DNA from: DATFYM01 sp035315065
Lineage (GTDB): Bacteria > Acidobacteriota > Terriglobia > UBA7540
Assembly: GCA_035315065.1 (NCBI GenBank)
Contig: DATFYM010000018.1
Span: forward strand, 1-42,295
Reading direction: 5' to 3'
Length of the DNA: 42,295 nt
Below are positions 33,541 to 42,295 of this stretch, in pieces. The notes below the pieces were generated by a model. It did not search any database. It was not told the origin of the DNA and was given only the letters and a program-made list of their open reading frames with translations. The position numbers and the translations under genes are program-made. Positions within the stretch are counted from its first letter, which is position 1, and each line of letters starts with the position of its first letter.

Positions 33541-35886
33541 ATGAAGATCACCAGGCGATGGTTTCTCGAGACGCTCTCCGCTGCGCTTGCGGCGTTGCGT
33601 CTGCCGGAGTGGCTCCCGGCTAAGAACCCCGAGGAGAATCCGCGAGTCCTCACCCTGCGGAACGACTTTTTTCACATCCGATTCCAGGTCGGCACGGAGG
33701 GAGTCTGGATTGACGATTTCCGGCTCAACCAGGAGCAGACCAGGCCCGGAGCGCCCTTCACGGAGAGCCTGGTAACGCTGAAGTCCGAGGTCCCGGAGTT
33801 GCGCAGCGGCACCGCCTTGCTGATCGAAGGCGCGGCGGGAGAGGCGGCAACATGGCAGTGTAGCCGCGCGTCGCTGCCCCTGAAGATCAAAGGGGGTGAG
33901 CCAGACGAGGAAGTCTACTGGCTGAGGATCGACGATATTCTGCTGGGGCCCGCCGACGACCCGGTGGCGCGCGAGCGCTGGGACTTCGAACTCGATGGCG
34001 ACGAGTTGCGCTGGAGCATCGAGAGACACTTCCTCCGCGAGGCTCGGTTGGTAGCCGACCGCTTTCCCTTCCTCGCCCTGCGCACCAAGGCATCCGAGCC
34101 CACCGCGCCCGGGGGCCCGGCGCGAAGCCACTTCACGGAGATCGCCGGCTTCCTCGATCCTGCCATGCAGATCCAGGGCCAGAGCCAGGGTAAGACTGGC
34201 TTCCCCGAGGGGGGTTGGTTCGAGGTTATTTCGCCGGGCAACGGGGAGCCTGCCAGGGAGACCGCCGGCGGGAAGCCGCTCGCTTGGCTGCACCTGTCGA
34301 TTCCTTCCGCTGACCCGAAGGCTAAGTCGGCACAACTCATCACCCTTTCGCCCTCCGGGGTCGCTCTGGCGAGTGCGCTCGAAACCGGGTCTTTCAGCTA
34401 TGCGAAGCCGGCGAGCGACGGCACCGTCGACGCTGTGGCCATCGGCGCAGAAACGCTGGACCGCACGGGTGGCATCGAAGTGCGGAAGCAAGGAACGAAG
34501 CAGAAGCAGCAGTGGACACTGAAGCTGGGCGCCAATCTGGGCGCCGCGCCGTTCGAGCTTTCGCTGCCCGACAAGGAACTTGCCTCCCACGCCCGCAGCT
34601 TGGCCGCCGTACACAACCAGTGGATGGGCTGGATGTTCGGCAACAACCCGGCCAGCGTGTCGATCCCTCACGAGATGGGCTGGTACCCGATGATCCAGGG
34701 CCTGTATTCGATACCCCGGGCGTCCACTGCGGCCCTGGAGAAGCAGTTGTTGTTCTTCGCCGACACGGGCGTGGACCCCAGCGGCTACGTGTGGCCGCGC
34801 TGGTCGGTGGGCGGGTATTACAAACCCCCCTGGGGCAACCTGCACGATCAGATTCCCCACTTCATCCTCGCCATGTATTTCCACGCCCTCAGCACGGGCT
34901 CGAAGAGCTTCCTTCAGCGCGTGATGCCCACCGTGGACCGCGTTGCCGGCTACCTGCTCGCGCTCGACGGCGATCACGACGGAGTGGTGGAAATTCCCCA
35001 GACCTCGGGCCTGGCCGATGGCGCCCACGAGTGCTCGAACTGGTGGGACATCATCAAGTTCGGCCACAAAGACGCGTATATCAACGCCTATTGCTGCATG
35101 GCGCTCAACGCCATGGCCGAGATGAAGGCTTGGCTGGGCGATGTAGCAGCGGCCGAGCGCTATCGCGCCGAGCATCGCCGCTTCGTGGACGGCTTTAACA
35201 AGGTGTTCTGGGACGACCAGAAGGGCTTCTACATGGACTGGATCGATGTCCGTGAGAAGATGCCCGAATCCGGCCGCCGCTACTTCTATACCGACCAGAA
35301 CTTGCTGGCGATCATCTTCGGTATGGCCGACGCCGGGAAGTCGAAGCGAATCCTGGAAAACCTCGACCGCCGCTACGACGAGCTTTGCGCCCAGTTCAAG
35401 CTCCCGCGCGAGGCCATCTGGGCCACGCCCGCGAACATGTTCCCCATCTCGCAGCCCGGCGACATGGTCGACTTCGGCAAGCTCGGAGACCAAGCCCAGT
35501 TTCCCAACTACGAAAACGGCTGCTCGTTCTTCCACACCACCGGGCTGGAGATCGCGGCGCGCGGCGTTGCCGGCCAGCCCGACAAGGCGTACGAGACCTT
35601 CGAGCGCGTCATGCGGCAAGGGTACGCGCGGAACCGGCTGTGGGGCGCGGCGCTCAAGTGGGATACCGGAGAACTCCAAAGCGAGCCGCTTAACAACTCG
35701 CTCCTTATTCTCTGGGGCTTCACACGCGGCTGTTTCGGCTTGCAACCGTCGTTCGAAGGACTGAAGTCGCCAGGCTCGCCGCCGGCCAAGCTGATCGGCG
35801 CCCGGTACACGTTCGGCCACCTGGGAATGAACGTGACGGCGACGGCGGCGGGGCCAAAGGGCGATCCGCGCGTGGTTCTTACCTAA
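33541..35886 (+). CDS. Tat-exported (alpha/alpha)6-barrel glycosidase-like protein
   Basis: 781 residues from ATG at 33541 (GAGG upstream). The N-terminus has a Tat signal (ITRRWFLETLSAALAALRL). Residues about 35-340 form a beta-sandwich-like region, and about 345-740 form a helical barrel with aromatic-rich motifs typical of (alpha/alpha)6 glycosidases (GH63/GH78/GH94-like clan): HEMGWYPMIQGLYS, DGDHDGVVEIPQTSG, NWWDIIKFGHKDAY, YFYTDQNLLAIIFG, FPNYENGCSFFHTTGLE. Acidic residues in DGDHDG and HEMGW are candidate catalytic groups, but I cannot place the protein in one family. It follows the secreted GH172 gene on the same strand and probably acts on the same glycan in the periplasm. Confidence 0.85.
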   Translation: MKITRRWFLETLSAALAALRLPEWLPAKNPEENPRVLTLRNDFFHIRFQVGTEGVWIDDFRLNQEQTRPGAPFTESLVTLKSEVPELRSGTALLIEGAAGEAATWQCSRASLPLKIKGGEPDEEVYWLRIDDILLGPADDPVARERWDFELDGDELRWSIERHFLREARLVADRFPFLALRTKASEPTAPGGPARSHFTEIAGFLDPAMQIQGQSQGKTGFPEGGWFEVISPGNGEPARETAGGKPLAWLHLSIPSADPKAKSAQLITLSPSGVALASALETGSFSYAKPASDGTVDAVAIGAETLDRTGGIEVRKQGTKQKQQWTLKLGANLGAAPFELSLPDKELASHARSLAAVHNQWMGWMFGNNPASVSIPHEMGWYPMIQGLYSIPRASTAALEKQLLFFADTGVDPSGYVWPRWSVGGYYKPPWGNLHDQIPHFILAMYFHALSTGSKSFLQRVMPTVDRVAGYLLALDGDHDGVVEIPQTSGLADGAHECSNWWDIIKFGHKDAYINAYCCMALNAMAEMKAWLGDVAAAERYRAEHRRFVDGFNKVFWDDQKGFYMDWIDVREKMPESGRRYFYTDQNLLAIIFGMADAGKSKRILENLDRRYDELCAQFKLPREAIWATPANMFPISQPGDMVDFGKLGDQAQFPNYENGCSFFHTTGLEIAARGVAGQPDKAYETFERVMRQGYARNRLWGAALKWDTGELQSEPLNNSLLILWGFTRGCFGLQPSFEGLKSPGSPPAKLIGARYTFGHLGMNVTATAAGPKGDPRVVLT

Positions 35887-35925
35887 AACCATAAACTTCC
35901 TTCGGGTCGGGCGTCCTCTCATATG

Positions 35926-35979
35926 CTCCCTGTTCCCTATTCCCTATTCCCTGTTCCCTGTTCCCTGTTCCCTATTCCG
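35926..35979. repeat. Single-arm heptamer array (CCCTATT/CCCTGTT)
   Basis: Seven tandem units CCCTGTT or CCCTATT in strict 7-nt register, without a complementary arm nearby. It is the same unit family as at 2216-2310. It lies 40 bases after the glycosidase-like gene. Confidence 0.85.
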
Positions 35980-35997
35980 CCCCGAGTCGCATGACCC

Positions 35998-36118
35998 TGA
36001 CACGTTCCACCAGAATTGGTCGCGAAAAACCGCGGTTTTCTGCGATTATCTGCACGTTTTTGTCGGAAAACGGCGGGATTTGGTTCGATTCTGCACAGAA
36101 AAGAGGCCTCAAAACGGG
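35998..36118. repeat. Dispersed diverged repeat, copy A
   Basis: This begins with GACACGTT (35998), then TCGCGAAAAACC, GCACGTTTTTG and GATTTGG-TTCGATT. Copy B at 37123-37258 has the same order of motifs (GACACGTTTT, TCGCGAAGAACC, GCATGTTTTTGG, AATTTGGCACGATT). No coding function is seen. Confidence 0.65.
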
Positions 36119-36160
36119 GCTCGTGTTCAAATGAGCGCTCAAGGCTCGGCGGAAGCACAG

Positions 36161-36720
36161 TTAGCAAGTCCTTTAGATTCAGCAAGTCTTCTCTCTTCTT
36201 TCTCAGCGAATTCGCCGTCAACCCTCGCATAATCAACAGATCGGCCTCACCACGTTTCGGTCGCCCGACAAGACCCGAAGAGGGCGCCCGCGAGTTCGAC
36301 AACAGTCCGGCTAGGAAGTCCTTTAGATTCAGCACGGTCCCTCGCGCTTTCCTCAGCAAATTCACCAGCAACCCTCGCGTAATCAACGGATCGGCTACAC
36401 CACATCTCACTGATCCGGCAAAGCGCGAAAGGGTCTCCGACCTGCTCGATGGAGTCCCGGTTAGCAAGTCATTTAGATTCAGCATGGTCTATCGCGCTTT
36501 TCTCAGCAAATTCACCAGCAACCCTCGCGTAATCAACAGATCGGCTACACCACATTTCGCTGGTCCGGCAAAGCGCGAAAGGTCTCCGACCGCTCGACGG
36601 AGTCCCGGTTAGCAAGTCCTTTAGATTGAGCAAGCCTTCGCACGTTCTCCTGGGCAAACCTGCCAGCAACCACTGCGAAATCAATAGATTGCCCTCGTCA
36701 TGTTTTCGGTTCCTCAGCCC
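36161..36720. repeat. Four-copy 150-bp tandem repeat
   Basis: Units start at about 36161, 36311, 36461 and 36609 with the anchor AGCAAGTCCTTTAGATTCAG. Spacing is 150, 150 and 148 bases. Because 150 is a multiple of three, long frames run through the first three units on both strands, giving 50-residue repeats (minus strand NLKDLLTG ... LLVNLLRKARG; plus strand SKSFRFS ... FLSKFTSNPRVIN). The 2-base loss in the last unit breaks both frames. There is no ribosome-binding site or start that convinces me, so I list it as a repeat, possibly a decayed repeat-protein gene. Confidence 0.8.
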
Positions 36721-36992
36721 TGTCAGGGGCGAATGGTAGTAGCCCAAGGCACGAGCCTCATAAGGGTTACCTCGGACCTATTCCGAAGCCGCGGAGCGAC
36801 GACATCCTGTGGCCCACGGCGAGCCAGCCGTGGGTGAAGGCGCTCCGAAAAATGCATCTCCGGCTCTGTTAGGGGCGAAACCAGGTCAAACGGTCGCCCG
36901 ATGTCGCCCCTCCGGGGCTCAAACTCTTACTTTCCCTACCGTTCCCACGGCTGGCTCGCTGTGGGCTAAATGACAACGCCCGCTACGCGGGC
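36720..36992. repeat. Cluster of GC-rich palindromes (CCCACGGC/AGCCGTGGG family)
   Basis: GGCCCACGGCGAGCCAGCCG-TGGG at 36811-36834 recurs in inverted orientation at 36944-36965 with one mismatch. Small hairpins with AGGGGCGA and CCCCTCCGGGGC occur at 36725-36732 and 36906-36918. GCCCGCTACGCGGGC lies at about 36978-36992. They resemble degraded relatives of the 48-bp palindrome at 12687-12825. Confidence 0.65.
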
Positions 36993-37122
36993 TTTCGTGC
37001 TGCTCATGCCGTTAGGTTAACGCCTTATGGGGCCTGAGCCTTGGAGCCTCGCCCGGCTTCGTCGCTCTTCCCTAGCGCTTCGGAAGAAGGCTCGATTACA
37101 GCTTGACACGAGCGACGGGACT

Positions 37123-37258
37123 TGACACGTTTTAATTAAACCAGTCGCGAAGAACCCCCCTTAATTGACCCTTAATCGCCCGTTTGCGCCCCTTCCGTGC
37201 ATGTTTTTGGTAAAAAATGGCAAAATTTGGCACGATTTTGTACCCTCAAAAATGCCCG
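37123..37258. repeat. Dispersed diverged repeat, copy B
   Basis: The partner of 35998-36118 in direct orientation, slightly longer because of an inserted C-rich piece (37152-37190). It is AT-richer than surrounding DNA. Confidence 0.65.
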
Positions 37259-38288
37259 GAAACGGACACCGTTGCCAATAACCAATTTATTTTCAATACC
37301 GGCTTCCGCACCAAGGTGGGGACCGGGTGGGGGAAATGGCGCATTAATTCCCATATTAATTTTCTGACGTTTCCCATATCGGTAACCATGCACGGCCCCG
37401 GCTCGCCCTCGAATTCAGGCGGCTGACTCACTTCAGCCGCTGTGCGGCGCAAGTGGCGTGCCCGGTCATCTGCGGGACGGGGTGGCTGGATCATACCACT
37501 TGAGGCTATCAAGAACGGAGCCCCCTTCTATCAGTTTGCTGAAAACCCTATTCTGAACGGTTTCGTAGCGGCACCCCTTAGAGCCCGCCCTGAGCAAAGC
37601 GAAGTGGCGACACTTTGAATTCAGCAAGATGCCCGGCTGAAGCCGGCCTCTACGAGGGCCCAAAGAGGTTTTTTAGCACCATTCTGGACTAGTTAGCCTA
37701 AGTACCAAAAGGCCTCCGGCCCCGGGGATTCTCGCCTCTGTGCCCCTACGCTTCGTCATGTCTACTGTTTTCCCCCAATTTCACCCTTCGCCGTTAACAA
37801 ATTCGCCGCCCTTCCCATGCGACTCTAGCCTATCATGAGGTAATATATAAGTCAAGTTCTTCTTTCAGATACAGGCAGCGTGGGTGAGTGACCGCGGTCA
37901 CCAACAACCGTGCCCTGAGTCACCGACACGGGCTTCCAGTGTCTGGGAAACTTGGCCCTAACCTTATTCCAGTTTCTCGGCGTGGAGGGCTGCTGTGTTG
38001 GCCCGTACATGTTTCGCGAAGTCTGGATCGGCCCGCTCCGGGTTTAGAGAGGGCCGGTCGAGGCCGGCCCAGTGTTTGTCGCCGGCGACTTTAGTCAATC
38101 GCCCCTCATTTCGCGATTGTTCCCAGCCTCTCTGGACCTTGCCTCCCATCGTGCACGGTCGGCATTTCGTCGCGCAACTGCTAGACCGAAGCGGCGGGTG
38201 CCGCTCCCTGGCTTGCCGTGCAGGCGGCCTAACACCGCCGTTCGAACGGCGAGATTCTCTGCCCAATAGGATCGCAGGAGGAACGTAA
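37259..38288. other. Gene-free spacer upstream of the RHS gene
   Basis: This contains short palindromes (GCCCGGCTGAAGCCGGCC at about 37630-37647; GGCCGGTCGAGGCCGGCC at about 38053-38070; CCGCCGTTCGAACGGCGAG near 38235-38253) and an AT-rich stretch around 37830-37865 that could hold the RHS promoter. Small open frames here lack recognisable motifs. Confidence 0.55.
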
Positions 38289-41200
38289 ATGACCCGCCTC
38301 CATTCACGACTGGCTCCTACCATTCTAATGTTGTCGGTTGCGCTTGGCACCGCCCGGGCCCAAGTGTCCATCGGAATACTCTCGTTCGGCAGTTACAGCG
38401 GCGGGCCGTTCGATGCCGTCAACAACGCCAACCTGAATGTCCACTTCCAGATTCCGGTGTTGGCCAAGCCGGGACCACTGCCTTTCTCCTACGCCATTGG
38501 CTACGACAGCTCCGTGTGGTACGACGGGGGCGGCGGCAAGTGGACACCGGTTCCGTATTGGGGGTGGGCCGGCATTAGCCCGGCGGCCTACGGCTACATC
38601 GGTTATACCGCCTTTGGTCCCGCCACTTGCTACGACTCTCAGCATCAGCCGCACACCTTTTACGCCTTCAGCTCATGGGTCTACTACGACCAATGGGGAG
38701 TGGGCCACAACTTTAGCTTCACCATCTACACCCAAACCCCTTGCGGACCAACTCCGGCGCAGGAGACCGTCACCGCGACGGACTCGTCGGGATACACTCT
38801 CACGGCGTATGCCGGGTCGACTTCAGCCACCACTACCCTGTATTCGCGTTCCGGGGCGTTAATCAACGTGCCGGCGGTAACGTCAGGCACTGGGTCGGGT
38901 GGCAGCGTTACGGACAGCAACGGAAATACGATCTCCGCCACCTCTTCCGGTGGCACCGACTACTACTACGACACGCTGCTCCCCACGGGCACCGCAGCGC
39001 TCACGATTTCCGGGGCTGCTCCGAACCCCACCGCTTTCACTTATCCAGCCCCAGCGCGCTCGGCGGAAACTCCACGGTGACGATGAAGTACACGAGCTAC
39101 ACGGTGCAGACCAACTTCGGTTGTACCAGCCCCGCCGTTACCGAATACGGCCCGACGGCACAGAGCTTGGTCAGCGAGATCGACCTTCCCGACATCGCTG
39201 CCTACCCCAGCGACAAGTACACGTTCACCTACGAAACCACGCCCGGCGACGCACACAACCCCCACTACGTCACGGGCCGGATTGCCTCGGTGACCCTGCC
39301 TACCGGGGGCACGATCAGCTATACCTACACCGGACCGAACAACGGGATCACGTGCGCCGACGGCAGCGCGGCGGGCATCAATCGCCAGACTCCCGACGGA
39401 ACGTGGACGTACACGCGTTCCGGATCGACGACCACCCTCACCTCGCCCTCTTCTAACGGGCACACGACGGTGGCCGAGCTCAGTTTCTACGGGATTTACG
39501 AAACGGAGCGGCAGATTTTCCAGGATTCCACGAACGGGGCGGCCCTGGAAACGCTGACGACGTGCTACAACGGGTCCGGATGTGTGCCCAGCGGCACGAT
39601 CACCGAGGTGGCCGTCACCACCGCGATTGGCGGCCTGGAATCGGAAGTGAGCACCTACTACAACACTTATGGCCTGCCCACGGAGACGGACCAGTATGCC
39701 TTTGGGAGCGGCGCAGTCGGGGGATTGCTGAGCAAGACCACCGTGACCTACAATCCTACGGGCAACTGCGGCGTCACCAATGCCAACGTGGTGGACCGGG
39801 CCTGCACCGTGCAGGTTTACAACGGCGGAGGCACCTTGGCCGCGCAAACCGAGAACATCTACGACAAGAACGGTAATCTGCTGACGGTGGAACGCACCGT
39901 TCAAGGGTCGACCGCCATCAGCCAGTCATTCGCCTATAACTCCAATGGGACGATTGAGACCTCCACGGACTTCAACGGGAACGAGACCACATATAGCTAC
40001 GGGGACTGCAACGGCGGGCTCGTCACCAGCGTCCAACCACCACTGATCCCTGCCACCAATGAGGCGTGGGACTGCAACGGGGGCGCGTTGACCAGCGTGA
40101 CCGACCCCAACACCAATGCGACCAATTTCAGCTACGACCTCATGTGGCGGCCGGTGGCGGTGACGCCTCCCGCCACGGCGACGACCAACCTGACGTATTT
40201 CGTTGGCAACAACCCGCCGTACATCGAAAGCTCCCTGACCAACAGCAACGGGTTGACCACCTATAACTACAGCTACTTGGACGGCCTGGGTCGGGCGAAA
40301 CAGAGCAAGCTTGTGGGCACTAGTCCGAACCCAACCTACGTGGATACCACGTATGATTCTCTGGGGCGGCTCGCGACGGCCAGCAATCCTTACCAAAGCA
40401 GCGGCGATCCCAGCTACGGGAAGGACACTTACGGCTACGATGCTCTCAGCCGGGTGACAAGCGTGACGCACGCGGACAGCAATTCCAGAACGATAGCTTA
40501 TGGAGCGGCGGTGGGCGGGACAGGGGTCAACACCAGCCAACTCTGCTCCTCCGCCACCTACGGCTTGGGTTTCCCGTCGCTCTCGACGGATGAGGCCGGG
40601 AAGCAGCGCGAGTTTTGGACGGACGCGCTGGGCCGGTTGATCGAGGTGGACGAGCCCAATCCCAGCAACAATAACTATCTCTCGCTGAACACCTGTTACA
40701 GCTACGACGCCGTGGGTGACCTCACCGGCGTAACCCAAGGCAGCCAGACCCGTACCTATACCTACGATATGCTCTCACGGCTAACCTCAGCCCAGACGCC
40801 GGAATCGGGCACGACGTCCTACTATTACACCAATTCCAGCGGCGCCCAGTGTAGCGGCAATCCCAGCGCCGTGTGCCGCCGCACCGACGCCCGCAGCATC
40901 ACTACCGCTTACAGCTACGATGCGCTGAACCGCCTGACTTCGAAGAGCTACTCGGACGGGACGCCGCTGGCCAGCTTCTTCTACGATCAGGCCCCCAGTT
41001 CCTGGCCCGCCTGGACGGGTATCTCGTTCTCCAACGCCAAGGGCCGCCTGGTCCTCGCCTGCACCGCTTCCGCCTCCGGAACGTGCAGCAGCCCGCAGAC
41101 GGCGGTAGCCTACAGCTACGACGCGGCGGGGCGGGTGCAGGACTACTGGCAATGCACGCCCTACAATTGCGGCAGCGCCAGCATCTGGCCCCTGACCTAC

Positions 41201-42295
41201 GCTTACGATACCGCCGGCAACGTTTCCGCCTGGGCGCATCCGGGCGGCTTTACCCTGACCGACACTTACAATGCGGCGATGCAGATGACCCAGATGACGA
41301 GTTCCTTCAACGACTCAGTGCATCCGGGAACCTTGGCGACCCTGAGCTACGGTCCTTCAGGCGCCCTGAGCACGCTGGTGAACGGCTGTGCCGGGTCAGG
41401 CTGCACGCCGGTGCAAGAGACCTACGACTACAACAACCGCCTCCAGCCGGTGCGCATTCAGCTTGGCACATCGGCGAGTAATGCGGCCAACTACTGCCTG
41501 GTGTACAATTACTATGCGGGGGTGGCGAATCCGAGCAGTTGCACAAACTCACCGGGGACCGCCTCTTCCGGCAACAATGGCAACGTGATGGGATACTGGT
41601 ACCAGGATAACGTAAGTTCGAATCCGAGCTTCTCCCACACGGCGAGCTACACCTACGATAGCGTGAATCGCCTCGCCACCGCCGTGGCGACGGGATCGAG
41701 CACTTATAACCTGACCTTCGGCACTGACCGCTACGGCAACATGACCTGCGTGACCAACGGGCAGACCAACGGGTACTGCGGGAATTACACTTTCAACTCA
41801 GCGACCAACCAGATCAGCACTTCGGGCTTCAGCTACGACGCGGCGGGGAATGTGACGTCGAATGCGGCCATTGCCCCGACGCAGACCTATCAGTGGGACG
41901 CGGAGGGGCGAGTGGCGTCGGTGTCGGCGAACGGGGGTTCGATCTACAGCTTTACTTATAACGCTTTGGGGCAGCGCGTGAGGTGGGTCTACACGGGGGG
42001 TGAACTGGATGTTTGTTTCGACCCGCAAGGCAATTGGCTGGGGATGCCGTTGTATTGGGACCTAACGGGGTTTCTTGGCCACTGGGCGATCTACGCCAAC
42101 AACGACACCTGGTTCACCCACCCTAACAATCTCGGCTCGGACACCATGCGCACGGGTCACGCCGGGACGGTGTTGGACGATGTGGCGTTCTACCCATGGG
42201 GAGACCTGTGGCTGCAGCAGGGGAGCGCGGGTTACGGTTTCGCCGGCATGCCCTTTTTCGACCCCACCACCAACACCAGCATTACCAACGCCCGC
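38289..42295 (+). CDS. Secreted RHS/YD-repeat protein, one frameshift near 39042, C-terminus outside window
   Basis: ATG at 38289 has GGAGG upstream. A signal peptide (SRLAPTILMLSVALGTARAQ) is followed by an N-terminal region rich in Tyr/Gly/Trp. The first frame ends at 39078-39080. From about 39041 the protein continues in another frame, open to the window end, with many YD repeats (YSYDALNRLTS, YDSLGRLATA, YTYDMLSRLTSA, YDAAGRVQDY, YSYDAAGNVTS, WDAEGRVASV). Loss of one base in the segment CTTATCC explains the break: an extra T would give a smooth FTYSSPSALGG. About 1335 codons are visible. The variable C-terminal toxin or effector part, and any immunity gene, would lie beyond 42295. The frameshift may be real decay, phase variation or a sequencing error. 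Confidence 0.9.

Noticed and set aside
30796..35922. A very long open frame on the minus strand (about 1700 codons)
   Set aside because: It is antisense to the GH172 and barrel-protein genes, both in the same phase, and crosses heptamer repeats. GC-rich codon use with few TTA, CTA and TCA codons on the sense strand keeps it open. The translated sequence has no domain-like features.
35937..36612. Possible repeat-protein genes on either strand over the 150-bp tandem units
   Set aside because: Both strands are open because the unit length is a multiple of three. There is no ribosome-binding site, and the 3' end of the minus frame runs into a heptamer array. Kept as a repeat with a note.

Overview
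The window looks like a chromosomal segment of an Acidobacteriota bacterium (Terriglobia/Solibacter-like). The grounds are three large MacB/FtsX permeases of the acidobacterial duplicated orphan permease (ADOP) type without an ATPase, a dnaG-rpoD pair of the type found in that phylum, an ECF sigma/anti-sigma/DUF4097 cassette, moderately high GC, and spacers full of repeats. No rRNA, tRNA, CRISPR array, complete insertion sequence or phage module was recognised.

Layout. Positions 1-17388 are mostly on the minus strand. They hold a heavy-metal efflux operon (outer-membrane factor, membrane-fusion lipoprotein, RND pump cut by the window edge), a small membrane protein, rpoD and dnaG, a small coiled-coil/Ig-like protein, an ECF sigma - anti-sigma - beta-repeat envelope protein cassette, and a two-subunit molybdenum hydroxylase of the isoquinoline 1-oxidoreductase type. 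Positions 18107-29642 are on the plus strand. They hold an M61 peptidase with a PDZ domain, a broken Uma2 nuclease gene, three tandem ADOP permeases and a small recombinase-like protein. Positions 29733-35886 form a probable sugar module: a minus-strand NAD(P)-dependent epimerase/reductase diverging from a GH172 (DUF2961)-HEAT fusion and a Tat-exported (alpha/alpha)6-barrel protein. Positions 35887-38288 hold no recognisable gene and are packed with tandem, inverted and dispersed repeats. From 38289 to the end runs an RHS/YD-repeat secreted protein with one frameshift, open at the window edge.

The most striking feature lies between the genes. About sixteen spacers carry arrays of degenerate 7-nt units. 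The unit differs from locus to locus but the period is nearly always seven, and most arrays are arranged as two inverted arms that would form a long hairpin. They sit directly at gene 3' ends, sometimes supply the stop codon, are sometimes nested concentrically, and in two places repeat DNA appears to encode part of a signal peptide. I rate this heptamer-palindrome system as the best candidate for something not yet described.
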